Of a stretch of 64,000 nucleotides of DNA, positions 1 through 10,371 are shown one piece after another. Positions within the stretch are counted from its first letter, which is position 1. Each line of letters starts with the position of its first letter. The DNA is from Symbiodinium natans (Eukaryota > Sar > Dinophyceae > Suessiales > Symbiodiniaceae): assembly GCA_905221605.1 (NCBI GenBank), contig CAJNDS010002385.1:114501-178500 (forward strand). Direction: 5' to 3'. Made by a program: the position numbers and the translations under genes. The notes beneath the pieces are model-generated. The model ran no database searches and was not told where the DNA came from. It saw only the letters and a list, made by a program, of their open reading frames with translations.

Positions 1-834
1 TGGGCATATTGACCTGAAAGCTACATGCGAGGAGCCTCCCTGTGGGGTGTAGAACTCCCAGCAAACAGGCGTTGAGGGAGCAATCAATCGCTTCTCAGGG
101 AGCATCGCTCCTGCTATTGCAATTGGCAAGCGAAGACCAATCACATCCAAGCCGAAAGTGAGACCGGACAAGTTCCGGTTCCGGTCGAAGTCCTGGTCTT
201 TGGGCTCTTGCCTGCAAGGTTTAGGGTCCAAAGTCCGGAAAGCAAGACTGAAGGCAGACCAAAACCCTTGGCTGCTACGCAGCCAAAAGTGCAAGATTAA
301 GGTACAACAACCTTGATTCTGCCTGTCCCTTTGTGGCAGAACCGTTTAGAAAGCACACACTCTGCCTGCCCCTGGGGCCAGAGGTGCTGTCAACGGCGGC
401 TCCCTCCTTGGTAAAAAGCAGGCGATGTCAGCTTTTCTAGACAGGGAAGTGTCCGGATTTTTTGGGGAGGTGAGAATTTATCGTCCCCCACTTCTCTGAG
501 AATGCTTCGATCTTCGGCGCATTTGGTGCAGTCGCCTCTAACAAGACTTGACCTGCCCGTTCCGGTGCCAGTTGGCCGCTCACCTCATTAGCTTGAGCCT
601 CGTCCACTTTTCTCCACCTCTTGTTGATCCATCTCCAAGGGCCGTCCCAGCGACTCTCGAAAGTAACATTTGCCTCCATCACTTCGGGTGGTGTGCGCTT
701 GGAGAGAAAAATCAAGTTTGGCTCAAATTTCTGCAGGTTTTTTGCCTGCTAAGTTAGTGAGTGGCTGTCTGAACGGGACTCATTGGGAAACGAGGCTTCA
801 ATCCTAGTTGTCGTGCAGTGCCATCTGATTGGAG
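1..834. other. No supported gene; unassigned region
   Basis: I see no recognisable exon. A 92-codon open frame on the minus strand (437-715) is rich in Trp, Arg and Glu but matches nothing I know and lacks convincing splice context, so it is left uncalled. Confidence 0.4.
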
Positions 835-1215
835 TGGGTTTGACCATGTTTTCAAGAGACTGAGAAAAGCGTGGTTTGGGGTGGGTTCGACGTGGGTTTG
901 GGGGTGTGGGGTGGGTTTAACCGTGTTTTGAATGGACTCAGAGTGGGTTGGACTTGTTTAGAGGGTGCGGGTGGGTGGGGGTGGGTTTGACCCTGTTTTG
1001 AAGGTGGGATGGCTTTGGGGTGGTTTTGACCATGCTTTGATGGGGCTGAGATGGGTTTGACCATGTTTTGAAGGCGCTGAGAGAGCCTTCGGGTGGGTTG
1101 GGGTGGGCTTGGGCGGTTTGTGAAGGGGCTGGGTTGGGTTTGACCTTTTTTGAAAGGGTTGGGTGAGGGGGCTTGACTGTGTTTTGAAGAGGCTGGGAAG
1201 GGGGCTTGATTTCTA
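835..1215. repeat. Degenerate minisatellite (GGGTTTGACC...GTTTTGAA units)
   Basis: Units of about 35-55 bp repeat the words GGGTTTGACCATGTTTTGAA and GGGGCTGAG with many substitutions and length changes. Open frames here are by-products of the repeat. Confidence 0.7.
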
Positions 1216-1864
1216 CAGCAAGTGCCAGGAGACCGAGTCGTTCCTGTACTGTATTCGGACGCCCTCTAATCTTGATTAGCGACGCCGCGTAAGTGGGCAG
1301 GGGTAGAGTTGCGGGAAGAGCACGTGACTATTAGCTGGAAGTGTATCAGATAGTAGAAGCAGAAGGCAGTGTGCACGTGAGGCTTGCAGCTGTTTGACAA
1401 GGGAACCCTCAATTGAAAACATGTGTTTTTTTGTCAGTTACAAAACGCGGAAAAGACGAAACAATGTGAACAATGTCCAACGCCAATGCTGGTATTTGCA
1501 ACACTTTTGCATCAACAAGTAGAAAGTATCTCGAAAAAACTATGTTTTACCCTATGCCTACTCAAGGTTTGAAAACGACCCTCCAAAACTCGAGTAAAAC
1601 GCGCGTCTTGGCAAAAACAAGTGCGAAGACGTAGCGTTCTTCCCGTTGCACTGGGGGGAAGCCTTTGTCCTGCCCATGCGTCACAAAGTAGGTCCTTCAC
1701 AAACGCCAGACGGGATAGCCACACATGGGTTTAGGGTTTAGGGTTATAGGGTTTAGGGTTTAGGGTTTAGGGTTTAGGGTTTAGGGCATGTTCGGACGAT
1801 CCCCCAAAAGATCCCACGCTGGGTTCACGACACATGTGCAGCTGTCCACTATGGTGTTGCATAG
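1216..1864. other. Unassigned, with short TTTAGGG array at 1729-1786
   Basis: Plain sequence without a recognisable exon, followed by about eight TTTAGGG heptamers, one of them interrupted (GGGTTATAGGG). Confidence 0.5.
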
Positions 1865-1985
1865 TACCTGGACGTTCATGAGCACGTGTAACTTGCAAGT
1901 AGGGTTATGAGTGCCTTACAGTGGGTACAAGTATAGAGACCATACTTAAGACGTTACTTCTGACTACCCATGAACCTCCAAGTAC
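1865..1985. mobile_element. Family A inverted-repeat element (MITE-like)
   Basis: The right terminus reads TACCCATGAACCTCCAAGTA and the left terminus is a degenerate complement (ACCTGGACGTTCATGAG). The interior carries the family words AAGTAGGGTTATGAG and ACTTCT. No coding capacity. Same family as the element that forms the intron at 26020-26154. Confidence 0.55.
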
Positions 1986-2340
1986 TGTTTATACCGCAGC
2001 CTCAGTGGATCAGATTTTGTATAGTCATTTTTCCAAGCCTGAGCGTTTCGGCCTCAGATTCCCAGCCGCGAACCCCTAGACCTTCAACCCTAAACCTCAA
2101 ACCCAGGATCCTTGAACGGTGCACACACCTGCACACACTAACAACCTAGACATGCGCCAGCAAACTTTTCTTGACCAAGAGCAGAAGTTAACAAGTTAAC
2201 ATACTACCATCTTATCTTGATGAGGGGAGATTCTGAGGCCTTGGCGCAAGGTGTGCGGTGACATTTTGGCTGTTGGGGTCTTGCTTCCATTGCATAGAGT
2301 GTAGCATCGGGTGTCGTGTAGGGACAATGTTGTTGTGGTT

Positions 2341-2989
2341 TAGACCCTAAACCTTGAACCCGCAACCCTAAACCCTAAACCTTAAACCCTAAACCTGTTG
2401 ATTTTTTGGTTGGGTTTTCGTGTCCAAGGTCATGGGCATCACGTGGTCCTAAATTGCAAGCCTTCACCATCCTCCGCCTTCCTCCACCCTAAGCCCTAAG
2501 CCCTAAGCCCTAAGCCCTAAGCCCTAAGCCCTAAGCCCTAAGCCCTAAGCCCTAAGCCCTAAGCCCTAAGCCCTAAGCCCTAAGCCCTAAGCCCTAAGCC
2601 CTAAGCCCTAAGCCCTAAGCCCTAAACCCTAAACCCTAAACCCTAAACCCTAAACCCTAAACCCTAAACCCTAAGCCCTAAGCCCTAAGCCTAAGCCCTA
2701 AGCCCTGAACCCTGAACCCTGAACCCTGAACCCTGAACCCTGAACCCGGAACCCTGAACCCTGAACCCTGAACCCTGAACCCTGAACCCTGAACCCTGAA
2801 CCCTAACCCTAAACCCTAAACCCTAAACCCTAAACCCTGAACCTTAAACCCTAAACCCTAAACCCCAAACCCCAAACCCTCAACCGGACCAAGGCCACCA
2901 CAGCTGCAATGTGGATCGCTTTGCTGAGTTTATCCTTCTCCCTTTCTTCAGGTGGGGGGGGGAACGTGTGATGCTGGGTCCCCTAAACC

Positions 2990-3049
<60 letters not shown>

Positions 3050-3126
3050 ACCCTAAACCCTAAACCCTAAACCCTAAACCCTAAACCCCAAACCCTAAAC
3101 CTTAAACCCTAAACCCCAAACCCTGG
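2341..3126. repeat. Telomere-like CCCTAAA array with variant blocks
   Basis: Homogeneous blocks follow one another: CCCTAAG (about 2488-2620), CCCTAAA, CCCTGAA (about 2704-2800), CCCTAAA again, then CCCTCAA (about 2990-3050) and CCCTAAA. Two non-repeat islands interrupt it (2395-2487 and 2882-2982). The block structure points to local amplification of single variant units. Confidence 0.85.
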
Positions 3127-4073
3127 ACCCTAAAATGGAGCTTCTCTTTGGGAACCATGCGGTATCGAAGGCCTCTTTCAGACGGGTTGTGAAATGGGCG
3201 TTAGACTTGAGCAAGGGCCAAGCATTTACGGCTTAGGGTTTGGGGCTTAGGGTCTAGGGTTTAGGCGAAGGCCCCAAAACCACAAGCCGTTCTTGTCTGC
3301 TCGAGTGAAGCGGTGCGGGTTTGAGCGGTACTTTGGGCGTTGGGCTGTTGGTTTGCCTCAAAGTCCAGGGGCTTAGCCACGCAAGACCAGACCGTGAACT
3401 CGAAAGCCAGGAAACGGCCTGACATCAGATTTGCAGTGTTCCAGGGTTATTTTGGTTTCGCAGGAGTCGGGGCGCTTCCCGCCACGATGATTTTAGGTGG
3501 ATCCGTGACGTTGCAAGCAGAAACCCTCATCAATATTTTGTTCCTCGCCGCAGAGTGTGCAACTTGTTTTTCTGTCTTGCACAGGCTTGCCAGCTTGGAC
3601 AGTCACGAAGGGGTTCGCGGCCGAGAGGGTTCTTTTGTTGTGTCCACGCTACTGCAGCTTGGGTTAGCCTCTCCGTCCTTCACACCTCCATTTTCCTAAG
3701 CCCCCTAAACCCCCAAACCCACCCTTAGCTCTAAACCCCAAAGCTGAAAGACTTAAACTCAAAGACCCGGCGCGAAAACCCTGAGGGCTCCACACAAACA
3801 TCCCCAGGGTTCAGGGTTGGGTTTCGGGTTTAGGGTTTAGGGTTTAGGGTTTAGGGTTTAGGGTTTAGGGTTTAGGGTTTAGGGTTTAGGGTTTAGGGTT
3901 TAGGGTTTAGGGTTTAGGGTTTAGGGTTTAGGGTTTAGGGTTGGTTTAATGGGGGCCACTTCTCAGCCTTTGCCTTGCAGGCTGCAGGCTGCAACGAGGG
4001 CTTAGGGGGGGGGGGTAAGTTTGGCTCGGGGTCCTTTTTTCATTCAAAGCGACCCTGCATGAAGAGTTCCCTG
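3127..4073. other. Unassigned, with TTTAGGG array at about 3815-3943
   Basis: A 119-codon open frame (3340-3699, +) has no motif I recognise and is not called. About 18 TTTAGGG units follow, then a G-run near 4008. Confidence 0.5.
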
Positions 4074-4196
4074 AGAGCCCCAAAACCCCCCAATAATTTG
4101 GTGAGCATAACCCTTAAATCATACTAAAGATCCCTATAGAGTTCTAAGGTGTACTCCTTACTTGAGGCGTGTTGGGCTCTTTTTGGGGTCTTGCCT
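4074..4196. mobile_element. Family B inverted-repeat element, copy 1
   Basis: Bounded by GAGAGCCCCAAAAC and the near-complement TGTTGGGCTCTTTTTGG. The centre has the family signature of an ATCATACT...GGATCC-like core and CCTTA-rich arms. Non-coding. Confidence 0.55.
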
Positions 4197-4236
4197 GTGC
4201 ATGAAGAGTCTAGCGCCAGCTCGGCCTCTGCAGTGC

Positions 4237-4352
4237 CAAAGAGCCCACATACACCCTTTAGTGAAGGGAGTATGCCTTACATCATACTGAGGATCCCTAG
4301 ATGGTTTCAGGTATATTCCTTAATTCAAGGGGTTTTGGGCTCCCTGGTCTAC
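4237..4352. mobile_element. Family B inverted-repeat element, copy 2
   Basis: Begins CAAAGAGCCCA and ends TTTTGGGCTCCCTGG. The core reads ACATCATACTGAGGATCCC, very like copy 1 about 50 bp upstream. It lies immediately 5' of the first recognised exon. Confidence 0.55.
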
Positions 4353-4387
4353 GTGTCGCTACACACCTCTACCTTCCCAAGTTTCAG

Positions 4388-4486
4388 GTCCTGCGCCGCG
4401 GAGGCTGGCTGCATTGTCAGCACGAACTTCCCAGACAAATACCCCAACAGTGACTCGTGCGTCATCGAAATCGCAGCTGGCAACAG
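4388..4486 (+). CDS. CUB-like module 1, core exon a
   Basis: First recognised exon. The acceptor is TTTCAG, then G-TCC-TGC, giving SCAAEAGCIVSTNFPDKYP and CVIEIAAGN. The pattern C...GCI(S/V)S...YP...C.I matches the first half of nine other copies in this window and the start of CUB domains (extracellular beta-sandwich binding modules). The frame continues in the exon at 4850 if a GC donor at 4487 is used (AAC-AG joined to G-CGG, giving NRRPIDV). A phase-0 acceptor at 4836 is an alternative. All core exons start in the same phase (AG, G, codon, TGC), as expected for shuffled modules. Confidence 0.7.
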
Positions 4487-4587
4487 GCGCGCCGCCCAGG
4501 GCTTGATTGCAAACTGGGCCCCTCAGACCACAAGGTCAGAAGCTTGCATTCCAAAAGCCAACAGCTCGAAGGTTCCTGAACGCCCCA

Positions 4588-4795
4588 AGCCCTAAACCCT
4601 AAACCCTAAACCCAAAAACCCTAAACCCTAAACCCTAAGGCCTAAACCCTAAACCTCACAACCTCGAAACTTAAAAACCCCAAACCCCAAACCCCAAACC
4701 CCAAACCCCAAACCCCAAACCCCAAACCCCAAACCCCAAACCCCAAACCCCAAACCCCAAACCCCAAACCCTAAACCCCAAACCCTAAACCCTAC
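4588..4795. repeat. CCCTAAA then CCCCAAA array in intron
   Basis: CCCTAAA units give way to about 17 pure CCCCAAA units, ending about 40-50 bp before the next acceptor. Confidence 0.85.
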
Positions 4796-4849
4796 CATCA
4801 GCCCCCTCCTTTAAAAACCCCTAGCTGTCCTGCAGAATCTGTTTCGGAG

Positions 4850-4976
4850 GCGGCCCATCGATGTGGAGGTTTTTTCGACCGAAGTCGGCGACACGCTGCG
4901 CGTCAACGGCGCGGACTACTCCGGCACCCAGGGGCCGCAGGGCGTGGTTCCCGAGGGCTCCATCCTCTGGAGTTCG
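4850..4976 (+). CDS. CUB-like module 1, core exon b
   Basis: Encodes RPIDVEVFSTEVGDTLRVNG, then a YSG...GP.GVVPEGSI stretch and WSS, the second half of the CUB-like core. It ends before the Asp codon of WSSD, giving a GA donor (TCG then GACGCC). The same GGACGCCA octamer occurs at the acceptor of the tail exon (5353), so the intron is flanked by an 8-bp direct repeat. The strong acceptor TCCTGCAG at 4835 would add four residues at the start and is a real alternative. Confidence 0.72.
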
Positions 4977-5352
4977 GACGCCAGGCGGTGTGGTGGTGGA
5001 GGGGTTTTTCTTCAAAATTCAATTGCGGGTTTAGACGGTTCTATGGGTAGTCGCGGATACACCAGCACTTGGCTTTTGGGGTTTTGCGCTTGATTGTGAA
5101 GAATCCTAGAAAGCCCCAAGTTGCAGGATGCCTCCATCCAGGGCCACACAGTCCTGAGCCCCGACAGCCGCATGAGACCTGAGCTTGAAACCCACAAGAA
5201 GCCTATCCCGCCCTTGAAGAGCGGCCGCCAGCCCCCAGAGTCTCAACAGCTCGTGCAGGGGTGTAGGGTTTCGGGTTTAGGGTTAGTAAGGTTTGGGGCT
5301 TGGGGTTTAGGGTACCCTCAAACACTCCACCTCAGCACTTAAAGAAGCCGAG

Positions 5353-5397
5353 GACGCCATGCAGGCAGGTGCAGGTTGGAGGCTTTGCCTCCAACAG
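5353..5397 (+). CDS. CUB-like module 1, tail exon
   Basis: Encodes DAMQAGAGWRLCLQQ, matching the tail motif D...GW(K/R)(I/L)CL that closes every module. It follows an AG acceptor and probably ends at a GC donor. The 3' edge is uncertain by several bases because the next core exon needs a phase-2 end. Confidence 0.6.
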
Positions 5398-6895
5398 GCC
5401 CGACCTGTTCAGGGATTTGGTTTAGGGTTTAGGGTTTAGGGTTTAGGGTTTAGGGTTTAGGGTTTAGGGTTTAGGGTGGGCATGGCGGGGTCATTGCGGG
5501 GCCTGATTGGGTAGTTGGCTGGGAGGTGGGAAGTAAGGCTTTCAGGGTGGCTGACGCGTGGCGGAAGCCACGGCGTGCTAGAAGCGACACCCCGGAGTCC
5601 ATCCCGGAGACTCCAGTACGCAGTACGCCTTTAAAGAATATTCGTTCAACCTAAGGAACCCTCTTTATCTTTTAAGGAAAGCTCCTTAATTAAGGGGTAA
5701 ATGTGTAGTCCTCAATTAAACGGGGTATTGGAGTCTCTGGGGACTGCCTGTGCTCTGGATCTTAGCTCTGAGGTTTTCCGTCGCTTTACTTAATCGCACG
5801 TGTGTCTTCGCACTATTCAAATTTCATGCGGGGGAGTTGCGAAAATAGGCGACCCCTAATGGTGACCCCCACATAGTCGGATCTCCTTGTAACAAAGACC
5901 CCCAAAAGGTACCCCCAAATACCGTAAACCCCCACGTGATTTTTCGGCGCTGTGACCAGTCTGGGCTGGGCGCTTTCCCGATTGCTCCTTTTTACCCAGC
6001 TTGCCATCATCTTCGTGGGTTAAATGTTTTGAGGTTTGCAGTTTTAAGGTCTAGGGTTTGGGCTTTCTGTGCTTTCCCTAGGAGGCAGCGGCGCCGTCTT
6101 TACGTCGGGCGCTACAGGTGCCCTGCGCTTTTGACCAGGGTTTCGAGCTTGGGGTTCGGGATTCAGGGCTTTGAGGGTTGTTGTTTCTGGATCTTGGAAA
6201 CATGAAGGTAGCCTAGAACTGTGTGAGGCAGCCTTACAGTATCTCGTATCAGCGTCTCTACATGGCTTTGCTGTGCCGTTTTGGTTCGGGGATTCGAGAT
6301 TCTGAAGGATCTCCGCTGTTGGTTGTGATGCACCGGCAGCATGCAGCGCATGCCCTACCACTCTTATGATGGGTGGTTGTTTTGGGATACTGATCCAGTC
6401 TCAAACCAACCGCTTGGGCTTGAAGGCAGCATGTTGGCGCGCGGATCAGCTGAGAGGGAAATCAAGAAGCCCTGGATGCAGGGGTTTGGGGGGTCTGCCG
6501 GCAGACATGCAGACCGGGTCAGTGTCTCAAACGCTCGTCCGTCCGACCAACCAGCCCCCGCGCTCCCACCGCCCCGAGACGATTGTTTTTGTATCAAACA
6601 TGTTGGAAACCATATTTTTGATTGAATGATACTTTGTATCGTGAAATCCACGCCCCAAACCTCCAGACCTTTTCATGCAGAGCAACCCAGCCCTTTGCCA
6701 GCAGGCAACATTCCCATGGAGCGTTGCGTCGGGGCCCGGCCCTGAAGGAGTGTGAAAATGGCACTCGCAATCTGATAAGTCTTTCTCGGTCTAGGGTTGA
6801 GGTGTTCAGCAAGCGAGGAGCCGTGCGATTGAACACGCACTGCGCAGTGTTAGTGAAGAAGAGAGCGCTTGGGCTGACCTCTGTTCCATGCCGAG
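5398..6895. other. Intron with telomere-like array, family B element and a short intronic motif
   Basis: Contains TTTAGGG at 5420-5476, a family B element (about 5607-5740, GAGACTCCA...TGGAGTCTC termini), a palindrome-rich stretch near 5880-5940 and, at 6715-6742, the TGGARCRTTGC motif that recurs upstream of CUB core exons. Open frames here have no supported homology. Confidence 0.55.
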
Positions 6896-7133
6896 GACCT
6901 GCAGCATGGACAGCCAAGGGTGCATCAGCAGCACGGGGTATGAGGATGGAACTGATTACCCCAGCAATGATGAGTGCACTATCGCGGTGCCCGCCGACAA
7001 CACACTCGCCATCGACGTGATCGCCTTCAACACAGAAACGTACTGGGACTATCTCTTCGTGAATGACGTGTACTACGATGGTACCACGGCACCGGCTGGC
7101 GTTGTTCCGGCGGGAAACATCACGTGGTCGGCC
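6896..7133 (+). CDS. CUB-like module 2, core exon
   Basis: A complete core in one exon: TCSMDSQGCISSTGYEDG, then YPSNDECTIAVPADN, IDVIAFNTE, DYLFVNDVYYDG, GVVPAGNITWSA. It starts at the AG,G-ACC-TGC phase and ends before the Asp codon of the conserved WSAD (GA donor, GACGCTTGG). Nearly identical to module 3, 963 bp downstream, so the pair is a recent tandem duplication. Role inferred from the fold only: extracellular binding or adhesion. Confidence 0.8.
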
Positions 7134-7688
7134 GACGCTTGGATGCACGTACCCGCAGTTGGCTCCGAGATGTTGCAGCCCTGGCTACCCTTGCACTCGC
7201 GTTTAGCTTGCATGTGCATTCGCGTTCGGCTGTGTTGACATGCGTATCTGGAAAGTGCCTTGGCGCGTTCCGAACGCACCCCTCGCCCATCCATCCTCGG
7301 ATGTCCTTCGGTTTCGAGTCGCACGAAAGCATTCACGACTTTCCCCAGCGTGCAGCTCCAATCGAACCAAGAAACGACCAATAACATGTGCCAAAGGCTT
7401 TGAACTGTCTTAGGATCTCCCAGGGCCTCCAATCCCAGAACTTGACCAGGACAGTGGGTTCTAGGCTTTCCGGAGCCTCTGTGGCAGGCACGCAAACTCC
7501 CCAAAGACGCTCAACACTTGCCGATGTTTAACGGTTTCCTGCAGGCTCCAAAACAGCAGGCTCCAAACCAGTCGCCACGACCCTCCCAGGCCTCCAGCTC
7601 CAGCCGCGATCTGTGTAAACCAGGGCGAGCAAGCGTGCGTGAACGCATTTGGGGGTCGCAAAAGCGGGGCACACGAGTCGGATGCAAG
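7134..7688. other. Intron between module 2 core and tail exons
   Basis: About 550 bp without telomere-like repeats, unusual for this gene. No other structure recognised. Confidence 0.5.
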
Positions 7689-7730
7689 GACTCGTACGCA
7701 GAAGAATCCGGCTGGAAGATTTGTCCATCT
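7689..7730 (+). CDS. CUB-like module 2, tail exon
   Basis: AAG acceptor, then DSYAEESGWKICPSL. It completes module 2 in phase 0 after WSA. The 3' end is not certain. Confidence 0.6.
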
Positions 7731-7858
7731 CTGCCATGGAGCCTTGCATCGGGGCCCGGCCCTCAAAGAGCGAAGGGAGGAGCCGTGCGATTGCACACGC
7801 ACTGCGCAGTGCTAGTTGAGGAAGAGAGCGCTTGGGCTGACCTCTGTTCCATGCCGAG

Positions 7859-8096
7859 GTCCTGCAGGATAGACAGCCAAGGGTGCATCAGCAGTACGGG
7901 GTATGAGGATGGAACCGATTACCCCAGCAATGATGAGTGCACTATCACGGTGCCCGCAGACAACACACTCGCCATCGACGTGATCGCCTTCAACACAGAA
8001 ACGTACTACGACTATCTCCTCGTGAATGACGTGTACTACGATGGTACCACGGCACCGGCTGGCGTTGTTCCGGCGGGAAACATCACGTGGTCGGCC
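7859..8096 (+). CDS. CUB-like module 3, core exon
   Basis: Reads SCRIDSQGCISSTGYEDG, YPSNDECTITVPADN, AFNTETYYDYLLVND, GVVPAGNITWSA. It differs from module 2 at only a few positions (for example Trp to Tyr and Phe to Leu in the NTET..DYL segment). The flanking intron sequence is duplicated too, including a shared block upstream of the acceptor and the shared acceptor context GATGCAAGGACTCGTACGCA of the tail exon. GA donor at 8097. Confidence 0.8.
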
Positions 8097-8180
8097 GACG
8101 CTTGGATGCACGTACCGGCAGTTGGCTGCGAGATGTTGCAGCCTTGGCATTCGTCCTAGCACATGCCACTTGGATGCAAG

Positions 8181-8230
8181 GACTCGTACGCAGAGGCTGC
8201 CGGTTGGAAGATGTGTCTCCTTGCTATCCG
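8181..8230 (+). CDS. CUB-like module 3, tail exon
   Basis: Encodes DSYAEAAGWKMCLLAIR after a CAAG acceptor. The 3' edge is uncertain. Confidence 0.6.
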
Positions 8231-8575
8231 TGAGGCCGACATGCCACTGTAAACCCCTAAACTGCCCTGTACCCTAAAACCCCAATCCCTGAGGTCATAG
8301 CATAAAAGACTAATCTTGAAAGAGCGTCAATACGTCACCGCAACGTGCAGAGTGTAGGTGTGGGAGGTTAGCGAGACTGTTGGATGTAGACGGCTGGTGT
8401 AGCCACAGAGACTTGGACTGCTGCACAAAGCATAATGAGCCATCTGCACGCAGTTCCTGCAGGCCCCTTGGAGCAATGTGTCCGGGCCGGGGCCACAGCG
8501 CTTGATGTGCAGTTGTGTGCTGGGCCCGCTAAAAGCAGTTGGGGTAGGTCAGAGACGGTTGGTTCTTTGGCCCAG
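8231..8575. other. Intron between modules 3 and 4
   Basis: Holds the recurrent TGGARCRTTGC-type motif (about 8468-8495). Otherwise unremarkable. Confidence 0.5.
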
Positions 8576-8807
8576 GAGTTGTACAATGGACAGCGCGGGC
8601 TGCATCAGCAGCCCGGGGTTTGGGGACGGAGAGTACCCGTCTGACGATAAGTGCCTGATCGCAGTCGCCCCGGACAACACGCTCCCCATCAACGTGATTG
8701 CTTTCAACACGGGGAAAGATGACTTTCTGGTGGTGAATGGCGTGGCATATTTTGGCAGCGCAAGTCCCATGGGCATTGTGCCCACGGAGAATATCACGTG
8801 GTCTACC
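8576..8807 (+). CDS. CUB-like module 4, core exon
   Basis: Reads SCTMDSAGCISSPGFGDG, YPSDDKCLIAVAPDN, INVIAFNTGKDDFLVVNGVA, then G.ASPMGIVPTENITWST. Same start phase and same GA donor before the Asp codon (GACGCTTGG) as modules 2 and 3. Confidence 0.8.
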
Positions 8808-8900
8808 GACGCTTGGCTGGAATGATGTGTCTTTCAGAGTTCGGTACATTGCGGCATGTGGGCATATTGTAGCAGCATTTACTCAGCATTTGGTGCCGAG

Positions 8901-8972
8901 AACTGGCATGACTCGTCAAGCGGGTGGAAGATTTGTCTGGGCCTGGATGCTCTTGGCCTGCAAGAGACATGT
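8901..8972 (+). CDS. CUB-like module 4, tail exon
   Basis: After GCCGAG the frame reads NWHDSSSGWKICLGLDALGL. The start is less certain than in sister exons because the Asp codon is not directly preceded by AG. Confidence 0.5.
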
Positions 8973-8993
8973 GGACATTGTGCCCCAGCCCTT

Positions 8994-9256
8994 GCTTGGA
9001 GGTTGATCGGTAGTTATGCGTAGGGTTACATTCATGGTAACTGTACTTCTAATTTATAACCCTATTCCCTAAACCCTAAACCCTAACCCTAAACCCTAAA
9101 CCCTAAGCCCTAAGCCCTAAGCCCTAAGCCCTAAGCCCTAAGCCCTAAGCCCTAAACCCTAAACCCTAAACCCTAAACCCTAAACCCTAAACCCTAAACC
9201 CTAAACCCTAAACCCTAAACCCTAAACCCTAAACCCTAAACCCTAAACCCTAACTT
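8994..9256. repeat. Half of a family A element running into a CCCTAAA array
   Basis: CTTGGAGGTTGATCGGTAG begins a family A terminus at 8994. After about 65 bp it passes into CCCTAAA/CCCTAAG heptamers (about 9060-9256). Confidence 0.7.
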
Positions 9257-9436
9257 AAAGAACCCATTGAAGCAAGTCAGAGGCACCCTTGCCATGGAGC
9301 ATTACATCTGGGCCGGGGCCCTAGCTTGCTTTGCGCAGGGTTTAGGGTTTAGGGTTTAGGGTTTAGGGTTAAGGGTTTAGGGTTTAGGGTTTAGGGGGCG
9401 CTTTTGGGCTTTACTGGAGAGCTCCGCCTCCGCTAG

Positions 9437-9527
9437 GAGCTGCGGCATGGACTTCGAGGGCTGCATCAGCAGCCTCGGGTATGGGCTTGGAAACGGGTAC
9501 CCCAGTGATGATGCCTGCACCATCGAG
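9437..9527 (+). CDS. CUB-like module 5, core exon a
   Basis: SCGMDFEGCISSLGYGLG, then YPSDDACTIE. Unlike modules 2-4 and 6, the core is split by an intron whose two ends share AGGTGG. A GT donor joins ATC-GAG to GTG-GCC in frame. The intron contains a TTTAGGG array. Confidence 0.75.
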
Positions 9528-9667
9528 GTGGGGGTAGCTCTCAAAGTTCGGGGCTCCTTCTTGGGTTTAGGGTGTAGGGTTTAGGGTTTAGGGTTTAGGG
9601 TTTAGGGTTTGGGAGGGTGGCGTATGATGGAAAGGACCCCGAAAAGGGACCCTAGAGGGCTACTCAG

Positions 9668-9814
9668 GTGGCCGCGAACAACACACTCCCCATCAGCGTC
9701 ATCGCCTTCGACACGGAGGCTGAGTATGATGAGCTCGTGGTGAACGGGGTGGCCTATAGTGGTTCCAGGGGGCCGAACGGCATCGTGCCAACCGGGGCCA
9801 TCACGTGGTCTTCC
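9668..9814 (+). CDS. CUB-like module 5, core exon b
   Basis: VAANNTLPISVIAFDTEAEY, DELVVNGVAYSGSRGPNG, IVPTGAITWSS. Continues exon a in frame across the AGGTGG repeat. GA donor before the Asp codon (GATCCATGG). Confidence 0.8.
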
Positions 9815-9845
9815 GATCCATGGCTGAAGCAGGGAGCCTGTGTGG

Positions 9846-9912
9846 GTTTAGGGTTTGGGGTTTAGGGTTTAGGGTTAGGGTTTGGGGTTTAGGGTTTAGG
9901 GTTTAGGGTTTA
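9846..9912 (+). repeat. TTTAGGG array just after the module 5 donor
   Basis: About nine heptamers, some TTTGGGG variants, 30 bp downstream of the GA donor at 9815. Confidence 0.85.
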
Positions 9913-9931
9913 ATTGTTGCTGCAGCTGAAG

Positions 9932-9993
9932 GATCAAATTGTGACGAAATCCGGCTGGAGAATTTGTCTTGCGGTCCTCGGCCTGCACCCAAG
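9932..9993 (+). CDS. CUB-like module 5, tail exon
   Basis: AAG acceptor, then DQIVTKSGWRICLAVLGLHP, ending in phase 2 (CCA-AG) as the next core exon requires. GATCCA at the donor and GATCAA at the acceptor are near-identical. Confidence 0.65.
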
Positions 9994-10371
9994 TCCATCC
10001 CCACTGTCCAGGCCATAACCTCAGATACTAGGTTTATCTTGCTGTTATTGGTGAGGTTGTTGGGGGTTCAAGGAGTCTAAACCCCACTTCACATGACAAA
10101 TTATTGACCAGGGGTCACCAATAAGCCGCCCAACCCGTAAGGGGAAGTCTTCGAGCACCAGCGGGCAGCGCTCCTGATAAATGCAATTCTAAGATAGATG
10201 TCTCCACATGCTTCAGCCATTGGCTTGGTCACCCTGTGAACCCCCAACAGTTCTGCTACCTGTAAGGCAGCCTTTTCGTGGAACGTTGCATCTGGGTCAG
10301 GGCCATAGCCTGCAGATTGGAAGCGCCTCGGTGCGAAATTTTGCTAGCACAACACGGCATGGAGCCCCGAG
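9994..10371. other. Intron between modules 5 and 6
   Basis: No heptamer array. It carries the TGGARCRTTGC-type motif at about 10279-10305. Nothing else recognised. Confidence 0.5.

Noticed and set aside
437-715. Minus-strand 92-codon gene
   Set aside because: Protein-like composition but no homology I can name; all supported coding in the window is on the other strand.
717-726. A relic of the dinoflagellate spliced leader (TTTGGCTCAA)
   Set aside because: A 10-bp match alone can be chance; no adjoining leader or gene start.
2341-3126. A chromosome end
   Set aside because: The arrays are interleaved with exons over the entire window and occur in both orientations.
3340-3699. A 119-codon gene
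   Set aside because: No recognisable motif and no splice context that links it to the large gene; may be chance.
4149-4380. N-terminal extension of the first CUB exon with a hydrophobic, signal-like segment
   Set aside because: The frame upstream of 4388 runs through a family B element and ends in a good acceptor (TTTCAG), so it is read as intron.
6594-7148. A minus-strand gene of 184 codons
   Set aside because: Shadow of the CUB module 2 exon, which has clear homology on the + strand.
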